A stretch of 64,000 nucleotides of DNA. Source: Reichenbachiella sp. 5M10 (GTDB lineage Bacteria; Bacteroidota; Bacteroidia; Cytophagales; Cyclobacteriaceae). Within the stretch, counting starts at the first letter, position 1, and each line of letters opens with the position of its first letter. The translations under genes were made by a program, and so were the position numbers. Positions 25,828-35,292 of the stretch are shown here, one piece after another. The stretch is from contig NZ_MDGR01000007.1 in NCBI RefSeq assembly GCF_002742335.1, forward strand, positions 1,988,501 through 2,052,500, written 5' to 3'. Under the pieces are notes generated by a model, which saw only the letters and a program-made list of their open reading frames with translations, did no database searches and was not told where the DNA came from.

Positions 25828-25866
25828 AAGCTGCTGATCCGGACGGGATGAGCAGCTTTTCTTTTT
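25828..25866 (+). terminator. Rho-independent terminator right of the array
   Basis: AAGCTGCT and AGCAGCTT enclose an inner ATCC/GGAT stem, followed by TTTTCTTTTT. It reads on the plus strand although no intact plus-strand gene precedes it. Confidence 0.8.
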
Positions 25867-26119
25867 ATAGGCTATTGACAAATCCTATTGGCCCTTACGG
25901 ATCACGCCGTATTTCTGGGGCATTGATCCAAGATCACTTCGAAATTCAACAGTCATGGTTCGACATTCATCATTACTTTTTTGCTAAACAACCACCTACT
26001 ATGAGTCTTTGAACCAATGTATACACAATGGAAAGCATGAATATCCAATGCGCCATGTCGAATATTGATTTGGATTCCTCTATTTACGGACTCATCCGTT
26101 GGTACTGGAGGCCGACATT
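25867..26119. other. Intergenic region without a recognisable gene
   Basis: Between the terminator and the MFS gene stop only short frames without family resemblance are seen. The sequence may be decayed coding DNA. No repeat or RNA structure was recognised. Confidence 0.4.
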
Positions 26120-27289
26120 TTACAATATACTCGATTGACCCTTTCGTTGGTTTCGGATCAGAATCACACCCCATGCGATCAATACGCCCGAACTGGCCAT
26201 CGCAGCACCGACGAGATCGGCAGAGGTCAATCCATAGCCCAAAGCAATGGGTAAGCCTGCAAAGTAGGCACCACTGGCATTGCCCATATTGAATGCGCTT
26301 TGGTTGAGCGAGGAGCCTAGGATTTCTGAACCTTTGGCGGTATTGATCATCACCATCTGGATGGGAGTCCCCACTGTGAAAGCCACTACACCAATCACAA
26401 AAGTCATCACCAGTACCCAGGTAGGATCATGTGCCAGGAAGGTATTGATCACCAAGAGCAGAGCCATCGTGGCGAAGCTCACGATCACCGAGTGAATCGG
26501 CGACAGGTAATCGATCATCTTGGCTCCTAGTATGTTGCCAAGTACCATACCCAAACCTGCCAAGGTCATGGCATAGCTCACTACATGATCTGGGTGACCT
26601 GCCACTTCGGTAATCAGGGGTGCGATGTAGCTATACCAGGCAAATAGTCCTCCAGTCCCTACTGTGGTGAGCATGATCACTGCCCATAGTTCGGGGTTTC
26701 GAAACAGCTTGATATCCTGCGCAAAACCCGCAGCAGAGGACTTGGGCAACGGTGGCATCCAGGCTTTGATACTGGCCAAAGCCAACAAGCCTACACCTCC
26801 CGTAATCATGAAAGCAAGACTCCAATGGAAATGATGCCCGAGGTAGGTGCCGATGGGTACACCGATGACATTGGCCACTGTGAGACCGCCAAACATCATG
26901 GCAATGGCTCGTGCAGACTTGCCCGGCTTGCACACTTGTCCTGCCACCACAGCGCCAATTCCAAAAAAGGCCCCATGAGGCATCCCTGACAAAAAGCGCG
27001 TGACCAGCAGTACCGCGTAGCTCTCCGAAAAGGCAGACAGCGTATTGAATACCGTAAACCAAATCATGAGGAGCATCAGCACCACATGCGAAGGCCAGCG
27101 CCCTCCTATTGCCGAAAACAACGGAGCGCCTACCACCACCCCGAGGGCATATGCCGCTATAAAATGTCCCGCTTCGGGAATCGTCAAGTCCAAGGCTGTG
27201 GCCACATCTGGCAAGATCCCCATCATCACAAATTCGGTCATTCCAATCCCAAACCCTCCTATCGCTAGGGCCAACAATGCTTTGTTCAT
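26120..27289 (-). CDS. MFS exporter of the DHA1 (AraJ-like) type
   Basis: The 389-aa protein has about twelve hydrophobic segments and the features of DHA1 drug or sugar efflux transporters: an N-terminal GFGIGMTEFVMMGILPDVA, the motif-A-like GRWPS loop after helix 2, VTRFLSGMPHGAFFGIGAV in helix 4, and ANVIGVPIGTYLG in helix 5. Such proton-driven inner-membrane exporters act on diverse small molecules. The substrate cannot be predicted. It is monocistronic in appearance. Confidence 0.9.
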   Translation of the reverse strand: MNKALLALAIGGFGIGMTEFVMMGILPDVATALDLTIPEAGHFIAAYALGVVVGAPLFSAIGGRWPSHVVLMLLMIWFTVFNTLSAFSESYAVLLVTRFLSGMPHGAFFGIGAVVAGQVCKPGKSARAIAMMFGGLTVANVIGVPIGTYLGHHFHWSLAFMITGGVGLLALASIKAWMPPLPKSSAAGFAQDIKLFRNPELWAVIMLTTVGTGGLFAWYSYIAPLITEVAGHPDHVVSYAMTLAGLGMVLGNILGAKMIDYLSPIHSVIVSFATMALLLVINTFLAHDPTWVLVMTFVIGVVAFTVGTPIQMVMINTAKGSEILGSSLNQSAFNMGNASGAYFAGLPIALGYGLTSADLVGAAMASSGVLIAWGVILIRNQRKGQSSIL

Positions 27290-27416
27290 ATTTCTTCCAT
27301 TCAGGGTACAAGATTAGAGGATTGCTTGCACATAATCACCATTCAGACCCTATACGATTCGCTGTGATTTGACAGTGCTTTACCTCAGGTGTGATTTCCC
27401 CACCTGGACGCTATTG

Positions 27417-27455
27417 CACACAAAAAAACCGGCCAATGACCGGTTTTTTTGTGTG
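27417..27455 (-). terminator. Bidirectional terminator after the YceI gene
   Basis: A near-perfect palindrome (CACACAAAAAAACCGG and complement around a CCAATGA-type loop) with A and T runs on both sides lies just downstream of the YceI gene and upstream of the MFS promoter region. Confidence 0.9.
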
Positions 27456-27468
27456 CTTGCTTCCTGTA

Positions 27469-28098
27469 TCAGGGTTTCGCTACGATATCCAACTTGATCG
27501 TGATGTCATCTGACAAAATCATGTCTTCCATATAGTGTACCCAGCTCACCTCATAGTCCTGACGGTCAAATACCAAGTCAGCCGAAGCGGTCAATCCTTC
27601 TGGAGTAGCTGTCAAAGAAGTGATGGTGGCTGTTTCTTCTTTGGTGATCCCTCTCACAGTCAAATCACCTGTCAAGGTGTTGCCACTGTGCGATTTGATC
27701 ACGAAGGTAGAGGTCGGGTTTTCTTCGACCATGAAGAAGTCCTCGGTAGACAAATGCGCCACCAAGTCAGAGGCAGGGTGCTCTTCCGAATAAGAAGCCG
27801 AATCCAAAGGCTGAATGGTGGTCATGTCGATGACCACTGTACCTCCTACGATCGAATCCCCAACAGTGCTCACTGTACCTTCAGCGATACCGATCAAGCC
27901 GTTGTGGCCATATACGCCTGCTACTTCGCCAGACCAATTCACTGTAGAGGCACTTTGATCCACGGTGTATGTCATGGCCTTGGCCTCAGAGGCCACCGCA
28001 TCGGTAGTGGCTTCTTCTGTCGTACTTTTCTTTCCTCCACAAGCAGTCAGAATGGCTGCCGAGAGGATAGTCATCATCAATGTATTTCTCGTATTCAT
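27469..28098 (-). CDS. YceI-family lipocalin-like lipoprotein
   Basis: The 209-aa lipoprotein has a signal ending LTACGGKK, a Thr/Ala/Glu linker, and a YceI domain from about residue 42 (TYTVDQSASTVNWSGEVAGVYGHNGLIGI) to the end. YceI proteins form a lipocalin-like barrel that binds isoprenoids or similar amphiphiles and respond to stress or pH. The domain shows the typical FMVEENPTSTFVI and LTGDLTVRGITKE repeats. The start at 28098 (MNTRNTLMM) gives a normal lipoprotein signal; the longer frame to 28215 is rejected. It is downstream of sodC on the same strand. Confidence 0.88.
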   Translation of the reverse strand: MNTRNTLMMTILSAAILTACGGKKSTTEEATTDAVASEAKAMTYTVDQSASTVNWSGEVAGVYGHNGLIGIAEGTVSTVGDSIVGGTVVIDMTTIQPLDSASYSEEHPASDLVAHLSTEDFFMVEENPTSTFVIKSHSGNTLTGDLTVRGITKEETATITSLTATPEGLTASADLVFDRQDYEVSWVHYMEDMILSDDITIKLDIVAKP

Positions 28099-28215
28099 GG
28101 TAATAGTTTTTGTTTGCTTTAAAGCTAACAAATAACTACAGGAATAAATATATGTCACAACATGCAATTGAAGAAATATACAGCGATCAGTCGAAAACCA
28201 CCCTGCACAAGACAC

Positions 28216-28854
28216 CTACTCCATAGGCTGGGCTACTACGACACCACAGGCCACCCGCTCTCCCGCTGCACCAGAGGGTTGTGAGGAAAAATCATCTGCC
28301 CCTGCATGGAGGATCACGGCTCGGTCTACGATATTGCTCCGGTCTGCGCCACCGATGGTCCAGCCTTGTATGCTCAGCGTCAGTGCCGCTTGACCTTGTG
28401 CGTTGGCAACTAGATTCGCGACATCCCCTTGATGAAAGACATCGCTCCCGCGCTGACCGTGAGGGCTATCTGTCGGGTTCCAATGCCCCCCTGCTGATTG
28501 GGCATCTGTGGCGCTACAGTCCCCATTTTCGTGCAGATGGAGTGCGTGTTTGCCTGGGCTAAGGTTGCTCACCTTGACCTGCATTTCGACCGTGCGCGCA
28601 CCCGTCTGAACAAAAAGCACCTCCCCCTCTACTTCGCTACCACTCGCACTGTAGAGGATGGCTTGGGCCTGTGTGGGTGCCGCGGGTGACTCCAAGACTT
28701 CCACATGCTCTTTCGTCACTATTTGATCCTTGCTCTGTAGGTCGCGTTGCTCTTTGTTGGGGGATTGACAGCTGAGCACCACTAGGGATACGCACATGAG
28801 CCCACACAAAGCCCCTCTCTTGGTTCTGCTACTCGTTTGATTCAAATGTTTCAT
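28216..28854 (-). CDS. sodC: Cu/Zn superoxide dismutase lipoprotein
   Basis: The 212-aa envelope enzyme dismutates superoxide to oxygen and peroxide. The N-terminal lipoprotein signal ends VVLSCQSP. Metal ligands are clear: HLHENGDCS (Cu His pair), GGHWNPTDSPHG with the bridging and Zn His, VILHAGADDF, and the disulfide Cys of GERVACGVVV matching the earlier Cys. The linker between lipid anchor and domain is about 40 residues. It probably shares a transcript with the YceI gene 117 nt downstream, giving an envelope oxidative-stress pair. Confidence 0.93.
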   Translation of the reverse strand: MKHLNQTSSRTKRGALCGLMCVSLVVLSCQSPNKEQRDLQSKDQIVTKEHVEVLESPAAPTQAQAILYSASGSEVEGEVLFVQTGARTVEMQVKVSNLSPGKHALHLHENGDCSATDAQSAGGHWNPTDSPHGQRGSDVFHQGDVANLVANAQGQAALTLSIQGWTIGGADRSNIVDRAVILHAGADDFSSQPSGAAGERVACGVVVAQPME

Positions 28855-29028
28855 GGTTTGATTGTTTTGATGTATCTACCTCTAGGGTTGAAATAACTAT
28901 ACCAACATACAAAATCCTCCCTGACCGCCTCAAATCCACTGTATGGCCGTGACACCAGCCCCACCACTGTAGAAACCAATACACACATTGTGCAAAACGA
29001 ATACCACCCCAAAAGACATGTACGCAAC

Positions 29029-29059
29029 AAAAAAAGGCGACCCTTTCGGATCGCCTTTT
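29029..29059 (-). terminator. Terminator of the pectate lyase gene
   Basis: On the minus strand GGCGATCC-GAAA-GGGTCGCC is followed by seven T, starting 36 nt after the lyase stop. Confidence 0.9.
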
Positions 29060-29094
29060 ACAAAATGCCGGCATGACTTGCCGTGGTATAGGGG

Positions 29095-32000
29095 TTATTG
29101 TTTGATCACAGCATGAGTATATGTCCCTTGTGTGGTGTACACACGGACCAAATAATGTCCACGTTGTAAATGACTCACATCTACCCCTTCGAAGTGCTCA
29201 CTGACGCGGTGAACCAAGACTCCCGTCAAACTATAGATTTGCACCTCCTGTATCTCATCCGAAGAAGCGATCGTCAGTTGCTCTACAGCAGGATTAGGAT
29301 AGACAGCAAGCGTGGGGCGTTGCTCCTCCAGATCATCGATCCCTAGAGTACGTGCCGACGAGACATCATACGATACGCTCATGTAATAGAGGTTGCCCGT
29401 ATCGTCCTTGGTCAGTTCGTAAGTACCCGCAGGTAGTGCCAAACTCAACACCCCAGAAGTGACTCCATGGCTGGTACCGTTGACTTTGATCTCGTCTTGG
29501 AAGCTGTCGTTGAAAACTAAGGTCAATGTAGCTGCCGCTTCGGTCTCGAAAGCAATCGACGTGCTGGACTCGATTTTGAGGCATTGCGTCAGGGTGAGCC
29601 CCTCATAATACACTGTCCCCTTAGAAGTGGAGAGGTTGCCCGTGATGCTAAAGAAATCACTACTCATTCCTGACTCAGTAAAGTTGTGAATCTCATCGCC
29701 TGGCGCCTCTACAGCTATTTCCACGAATGTGGCCGTCACGTTCTTGTCGGCATCCATCACGACAGTAGCCGTGGTACCCGTGTATCCACCACTCCAGCTA
29801 TCGAATACCCAGCCACTGGCAGGAGTCGCCGTGACCGTCACAGCAGTCCCTTCTGCATACACACCTGCACCTGATACTGTGCCTGAGCCATTGACCGTAG
29901 TTGTCAAAGTGTACGAGTTAGGGACAACCACCGCGTTGCAGTCTGCAGCTGCTACACCGTCACCAGATACAGTGATGTAGTCGATGTTGCCCAATCCACT
30001 AGCGCTCGTTGCTTCTAGTCGGATTTCGTTGATGCCGTTGGACAAGTTGATGCTTGTAGATACTGATGACCATGTCGTCCATGCCCCTGTGGCTGGCATA
30101 TTCAGTACAGCCACAGCGGTACCGTTGACCAGGACATTGGCTGGACGGTCGGTAGCACTGGCATACTGTACGGATAGCGTCGCTGAGCCTGCCGAAGCAT
30201 TGATTTTGTAGTCTACTCCTTCGCCCAAAGCGTTGGTCGTATTGGCAAAGCCATCTCCCGTGTAGCCCGCATTGTTGCTGTCCACAGAGCCATCTACCCC
30301 ACAGAATCCCAATGTACCTTCTTGAATGGTGACTTCATTGCCTCCAGAAGTAGGTTGTACGGTCACATTGACCGTGAGATAGTAGGTGCCACATGCGTCA
30401 GAAAACGCCGCTACATAGTTGCCTGCTTGGCTCGGTTGTACACCCGTCAAAGTCACTTCTCTCCAATCCGCAGTGAAGCCATTTGGCCCTGTCCAGCTCC
30501 AGGTCCCTCCTGTAGAAGGTTGCGGCCCGAACTTGACATCATCTCCTGCAGTCAAGGCAACTCCAGTGGTTTCGGTCCAAGTCCCTCCGTTGATTTGCAC
30601 ATAAGAGGTCAATGGCACAACCTCACAGGTGACAGGCAGTTCGGAGAAATTGGCGGTGATGTTTTTGTTGGCATCCATCACGACAGTCGCAGGATTGACT
30701 GTCGATCCACCGCTCCAGTTGTCGAACTGCCATCCGGCCGCTGGGGTAGCAGTCATGGTGACTGTAGTACCTGCCGCATAGGTACCGTTGCTTGGATTCA
30801 CGCTACCTGATCCGTTGATGGTGGTAGTCAATGTATAACTCACAGGAGGTTGGTCGCCGTATTCGATAGCTCCCAGATCCAAAGTACCGTTACCAGAAAC
30901 TCCTGATGCCGAACAGCCGGCATTGACCAAGGGGCTAGTGGCTTTCAAATTCAAGAATCCATTTGACGTAGGGTTAGCATCTGGACCTGGTGTCATCGTC
31001 ACGAAATCAGACGCAGAAGCGGTCAGGTTCCAATCGATCTCGTCTTCCGTCAAGGCATTGCATGACGCAGACGCATTGCCGACGATACGATCCGTGCTCG
31101 ACCCATCAAAAGAGATACAGTTGATGAATGTATGGCTTGCATTGTCACGTGTGTGAAAATTGTAGTCTCCATTGTCATATGACGTCAAGTTGTAGAACTT
31201 GATGTTCCCCACGTTCCCATTGTCGGTGAACCCATGTTTGCCATTGCTGTAGGCAATACACCTTCTCAACTCGTGATTGATGTTGTGTGCAGATGAACCT
31301 AGTTTGAACCCGTTTTTGTCACCACCACCGGAGGTGTTTCCATCCGTCAATACGCCGTTGTTGTGGGCTATACAGTCTTCGAAAATCACTATACCGATGG
31401 GGCCCGTGTCTGATTTAGTATATAAATCCCAACCGTCATCGATGTTGTGATGAGCGACACATCTACGGAAGATATTGCCTGTCCCACTGGTCAATTTGGC
31501 GGCAAAACCATCTGCATCTTCGCTATCACTGTCTGCGTTATCAAAAGCCTCACAATCGACGATCAGGTTGTTGGATGGCCATTCGCTGATCTCATCCGCA
31601 TCGGTGTAATATCTACTCAACTGCAAACCTGTATCGTGGTTTTTGCGGAATATACACTTCTCGATGGTGTTGTTGTTGCCGGATAGCAACATCCCGTTGT
31701 CCCCTGCTTTTTCGATAGTGATGCCTTTCCAGTGCCAGTAGTCGCCTTCCTGAACAATCCCACGGCTCGATGACACTTCTACGTCATCAAAACTCAATAC
31801 TGGCACTTCATTGCCGTAAGCAAATACATGAATGTTGGCGCTAGCCGTTCCATTTTTGGTGATCACGACCGACGGTACGGTCATCACGTGAGTCCCGCCA
31901 CGCACATAGATATAGTCGCCTGCAGAAACCTCTTCGATAGCCTTCTGCAAGGTCTTGAACGGACTGGAGACAGACGTGCCCGAATTGGAGTCACTGCCAT

Positions 32001-34524
32001 TCGTCGCTACGAAATAGCCATCCCCTACGACGACTTCTTCTGCCTCGAAAGTCGCCGTGATGCTCTTGTGACTGTCCACAGTCAAGACGAGTGGATTGCT
32101 GTTGCCAGAGGCAGCACCACTCCACCCACTGAATGTATAGCCACTAGCGGCCGTCGCACTCAAAGTCACCGAGCTACCTTCGGCATAGGTGCCTGCGCCT
32201 GAGACAGCCCCTTGTCCCACTGTAGAAGTAGAAACGGTATACGTCGTACCCGACACGATTGCTGAGAAGTTGGCGGTGATGGTCTTGTTGTCATCCATGA
32301 CGAAGGTCGCAGATGACCCCGTGTACCCGCCGCTCCAACTGTCAAACTGCCATCCGCTCGCTGGAGTGGCCGTCACAGTCACAGAAGTACCCGCACCAAA
32401 TGAACCACTGCTCGGGTCTACCGAGCCCTGTCCGTTGACATTGGTCGTCAATGTATAGGTCGTAGGCTCTTCTCCTCCATCACCTAAGTCTAGACTCATG
32501 AAGTACAAGTTGCCAGAATCCCCTTTGGTCAAAGTGTGTGACCCTGCACCCAAGGTGACTGTGAGCAGCCCACCCGAAACACTCTGATTGGCTCCATCGA
32601 CTTTGAAGTTGCCACTCCATCCGTCATTGAACACCAGAGTCAAAGTACCTTCTGCCGATGTAGAGAAAGAAATAGACGTGCTCGACTCGATTTTGAGACA
32701 TTGCGTCAAGGTCATTCCTCCATATGAAACCGTACCCTTCGAAGTAGACAAGTTGCCAGAGATACTGTAGAAGGAACTACTTGTACCCGAGGCAGTGAAA
32801 CTGTGGTCGTAATCTCCTGGATCGACAGGGTCCGTGGGATCATTTGGATCTGGGTCCTCTGGGTCGGGGTCTTCGGGATCCACGATAGGACCACTGCCCT
32901 CTCCTTGCACATAGTTCAAAAGAGTACTGTAGCTTGTCAGTGCATTTTTGAGACTTGTATTGACATCATACGATGTATCATCCACGGAATTGTCAAAGGT
33001 CCAGTCAAAATCACCACCGTTCATACGCCCCGCGTATTGCATGACGGTATTGCGTGCGGCCGCCGGTGATTGTGCGGTATAACTGTACATGACAGAAGAT
33101 GTATTGAAGTTGTCGTGCGTATTGCTACCATAGACAGACCGAACACTGCTCGGCATGTTGTCCGTTGCACTGTTGACCACATACGCATCAAAATCCACGG
33201 TTGAATTGGCATAGTTGGCATCTCCATACGCCACAAATCTCTTCTGACCAGTCATGTAGTTGTTGACGGCTTTGATGCTCCCTCCATCTTCTTTAGAAAA
33301 GGTTGGCATGTCGCTGTAGTCATTCTCATTTTCACTCTCATCAAATACATCGGATCCCTGCATAGAGGTCAAAATCGGATATTTGCAATTTCGAAAGTAG
33401 TTGCCCTCTACCAATAGTGAAGAACCCTCAGTAGCACCTACACCATACTTGGCAATACCATCGTAGTAGTTGTTGTACACGTGTGCCGAGTAGTATCTCA
33501 CCCGAGGATGTCTCGAATCTGAGTGGTCGTACCAGTTGTGGTGATAGGTAATCAAGAGCTCATCCGAGGCACTTTCACTCAATCCCAACAGGTTGGATTT
33601 TCCTGAATCCCAGAAGTGGTTGTAAGAGAAAGTGACGTAGTTAGACTTCTTGCAATCCAAGGCTCCATCTCCTTTGGCTTGGTCAGAGTCTCCACCTGCC
33701 CCTCCATAGAAGAAGTCACAGTGGTGAACCCACACATAATCGTTGTTTTGTTGTAGACCGATGTTGTCTCCTTCACTGCTATCGCAATTCATGGTACCAA
33801 TATTGCGAATTTCGATGTTCGAGGCATTCTTGACACGAATCCCCCAGCCGTCTGCAGTAGCATCCTCTCCTACACCTTCGAGGGTGATATAGCTCGAAGC
33901 GTTGTTCTTGTTTTCGATGACGATGTCTCCTTTGTCCATCACCTCAAAATCCGTGATTTGTCCTACCATTCGCACAATCAATGGGCGCGTCTCCTGCCCC
34001 TTCTTGTAGCCCAACAGGATGTTTTGCAAACCTACACAAGGATTCTCGTTGGCTCCTGTCACATCCAGTGAAATGGTGTTTTTGGTATTCTCTGTGATGT
34101 AGAGAATGACCGCTCCGCTCTTTGGTGTACCGTCCGCTTTGTACGCTCCCGGCACTCTCCCGTTGTGGAAGGCAAAGCCTGTTCGGTCCTGTGCCATGAC
34201 TGTGACCGCAGTACTGACACTAGGGTTCCCTTCAGTACCGTTGATCACCGGGGCAACTTTGAGTGTATACGATCCGGCTTTTAGCCCAAGTACATCTGCA
34301 CGAAAATATGATCCGTAGCTACGGATAAGCTGTGAATCAATCTGCTGATCATTGACCCCTTGACCGCTATAGTACACGTTGTAACTCTCTGCGTTGGCCA
34401 CAGGCTGCCATGTGATATAGGCAGATTCCAACCAACCCGAAGCTTGGCTGATGTTGACGGATTGGGCCCACATCATGGTAGACCCCAGCAATATTGCTAT
34501 TGCTGATAGTAATAGTCGTTTCAT
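29095..34524 (-). CDS. Secreted modular pectate lyase with PL1-like and PL9-like modules and T9SS sorting domain
   Basis: The 1809-aa protein has a signal peptide, then a fibronectin-like domain (about 20-110). A PL1-type beta-helix follows (about 115-545; GDGALDCKKSNYVTFSYNHF, NLLGLSES, DHSDSRHPRVRYYSAHVYNN with catalytic-type Arg). Next come a Pro/Asp linker, a carbohydrate-binding-like module, and two InlB-type bacterial repeats. A PL9-like beta-helix (about 840-1230) contains EDADGFAAKLTSGTGNIFRR and NIDDGWDLYTKS. Then another repeat, an Ig-like domain, a CBM6/35-like domain (GYTGDGFANTTN), a fourth repeat, a second copy of the first binding module, and a C-terminal type IX secretion sorting domain (YPNPAVEQLTI, LQRGHYLVRVYT). 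PL1 and PL9 enzymes both cleave polygalacturonate by beta-elimination, so this is predicted to be an extracellular two-engine pectinase. Confidence 0.9.
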   Translation of the reverse strand: MKRLLLSAIAILLGSTMMWAQSVNISQASGWLESAYITWQPVANAESYNVYYSGQGVNDQQIDSQLIRSYGSYFRADVLGLKAGSYTLKVAPVINGTEGNPSVSTAVTVMAQDRTGFAFHNGRVPGAYKADGTPKSGAVILYITENTKNTISLDVTGANENPCVGLQNILLGYKKGQETRPLIVRMVGQITDFEVMDKGDIVIENKNNASSYITLEGVGEDATADGWGIRVKNASNIEIRNIGTMNCDSSEGDNIGLQQNNDYVWVHHCDFFYGGAGGDSDQAKGDGALDCKKSNYVTFSYNHFWDSGKSNLLGLSESASDELLITYHHNWYDHSDSRHPRVRYYSAHVYNNYYDGIAKYGVGATEGSSLLVEGNYFRNCKYPILTSMQGSDVFDESENENDYSDMPTFSKEDGGSIKAVNNYMTGQKRFVAYGDANYANSTVDFDAYVVNSATDNMPSSVRSVYGSNTHDNFNTSSVMYSYTAQSPAAARNTVMQYAGRMNGGDFDWTFDNSVDDTSYDVNTSLKNALTSYSTLLNYVQGEGSGPIVDPEDPDPEDPDPNDPTDPVDPGDYDHSFTASGTSSSFYSISGNLSTSKGTVSYGGMTLTQCLKIESSTSISFSTSAEGTLTLVFNDGWSGNFKVDGANQSVSGGLLTVTLGAGSHTLTKGDSGNLYFMSLDLGDGGEEPTTYTLTTNVNGQGSVDPSSGSFGAGTSVTVTATPASGWQFDSWSGGYTGSSATFVMDDNKTITANFSAIVSGTTYTVSTSTVGQGAVSGAGTYAEGSSVTLSATAASGYTFSGWSGAASGNSNPLVLTVDSHKSITATFEAEEVVVGDGYFVATNGSDSNSGTSVSSPFKTLQKAIEEVSAGDYIYVRGGTHVMTVPSVVITKNGTASANIHVFAYGNEVPVLSFDDVEVSSSRGIVQEGDYWHWKGITIEKAGDNGMLLSGNNNTIEKCIFRKNHDTGLQLSRYYTDADEISEWPSNNLIVDCEAFDNADSDSEDADGFAAKLTSGTGNIFRRCVAHHNIDDGWDLYTKSDTGPIGIVIFEDCIAHNNGVLTDGNTSGGGDKNGFKLGSSAHNINHELRRCIAYSNGKHGFTDNGNVGNIKFYNLTSYDNGDYNFHTRDNASHTFINCISFDGSSTDRIVGNASASCNALTEDEIDWNLTASASDFVTMTPGPDANPTSNGFLNLKATSPLVNAGCSASGVSGNGTLDLGAIEYGDQPPVSYTLTTTINGSGSVNPSNGTYAAGTTVTMTATPAAGWQFDNWSGGSTVNPATVVMDANKNITANFSELPVTCEVVPLTSYVQINGGTWTETTGVALTAGDDVKFGPQPSTGGTWSWTGPNGFTADWREVTLTGVQPSQAGNYVAAFSDACGTYYLTVNVTVQPTSGGNEVTIQEGTLGFCGVDGSVDSNNAGYTGDGFANTTNALGEGVDYKINASAGSATLSVQYASATDRPANVLVNGTAVAVLNMPATGAWTTWSSVSTSINLSNGINEIRLEATSASGLGNIDYITVSGDGVAAADCNAVVVPNSYTLTTTVNGSGTVSGAGVYAEGTAVTVTATPASGWVFDSWSGGYTGTTATVVMDADKNVTATFVEIAVEAPGDEIHNFTESGMSSDFFSITGNLSTSKGTVYYEGLTLTQCLKIESSTSIAFETEAAATLTLVFNDSFQDEIKVNGTSHGVTSGVLSLALPAGTYELTKDDTGNLYYMSVSYDVSSARTLGIDDLEEQRPTLAVYPNPAVEQLTIASSDEIQEVQIYSLTGVLVHRVSEHFEGVDVSHLQRGHYLVRVYTTQGTYTHAVIKQ

Positions 34525-34610
34525 ACTAGTTTTTAGTTTAGTGAATTATTTGTCTTTCGAAAAACAATTTATCACAATGCCAGTATGAGCCGCATGGATG
34601 CGACATATAT

Positions 34611-34699
34611 GACTATTCAATGAATATTTAGGAATAGACTATGTTGAAAAATGAGTGAATTGGAGTGTTATTGGGGTTCAAAAATCTCATTGAATAGTC
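34611..34699 (-). promoter_or_regulatory. Long-range 13-bp inverted repeat upstream of the pectate lyase
   Basis: GACTATTCAATGA (34611-34623) and its exact complement (34687-34699) are separated by 63 nt in the 319-nt gap 34525-34843 upstream of the lyase start. The dyad may be two operators for a looping regulator. Nothing else was recognised in this gap. Confidence 0.45.
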
Positions 34700-34843
34700 C
34701 ATAAAAATCCTTATACCTCTGTATATTAATTAGTTACGACTAGATTACAAACACAGCAAAAGCACATTCTCCCTCAGTCGATGCACATGCGCTGAGTATC
34801 AACTTGCCCATTGCCCTCAATACCCGAGTCTCTGCTATATTGA

Positions 34844-35266
34844 TTACTCGGTATCTTTGGCAAACACCTCGCTCTCGTCCGTAAAGGACTTGAACTCCAG
34901 CGGGTTGCCACTATAATCAAACACAAACATGGTCATCTGTTCTCCTGTTTGACCGGCGTACCTCTTTTGTGGCTTGACTACAAACTCCACTCCGGCGTCT
35001 TCCAGTCGCTGCTGTATTTGCTCGAACCTATCGACACTGAGCAAACAACCGAAATGTGGAATGGGTACACGAACACCATCGACCTGGCCACAATAATCCT
35101 GAGCAGGCATGTCGTCACTGACATGAGCAGACAGTTGATGACCAAAAAAGCTAAAATCCACCCACGTATCCGTGGATCGCCCTTCTTCACAGCCAATCAG
35201 TTCTATATAGAATTTGCGTGTAGAGGTCAGATCCTTGACCTTGAATGCATAATGGAATATATTCAT
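34844..35266 (-). CDS. VOC-family (glyoxalase-like) protein
   Basis: This protein of about 140 aa has the vicinal-oxygen-chelate fold. It begins MNIFHYAFKVKDLTSTRKFY with a metal-ligand-type His, has PHFGCLLSVDRFEQI in the middle, and ends FDYSGNPLEFKSF with the family-typical Glu ligand. Members include dioxygenases, glyoxalases and resistance proteins; the specific reaction is not predictable. The start at 35266 is chosen because the conserved strand begins there. It lies downstream of the lipid kinase gene. Confidence 0.85.
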   Translation of the reverse strand: MNIFHYAFKVKDLTSTRKFYIELIGCEEGRSTDTWVDFSFFGHQLSAHVSDDMPAQDYCGQVDGVRVPIPHFGCLLSVDRFEQIQQRLEDAGVEFVVKPQKRYAGQTGEQMTMFVFDYSGNPLEFKSFTDESEVFAKDTE

Positions 35267-35292
35267 ATTTATCAAATTGGGGCAATTACTAT

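Noticed and set aside
26631-27311. Minus-strand frame of 226 codons overlapping the MFS gene
   Set aside because: It is the same strand in another frame, rich in Cys, Trp and Arg; the MFS frame explains the sequence.
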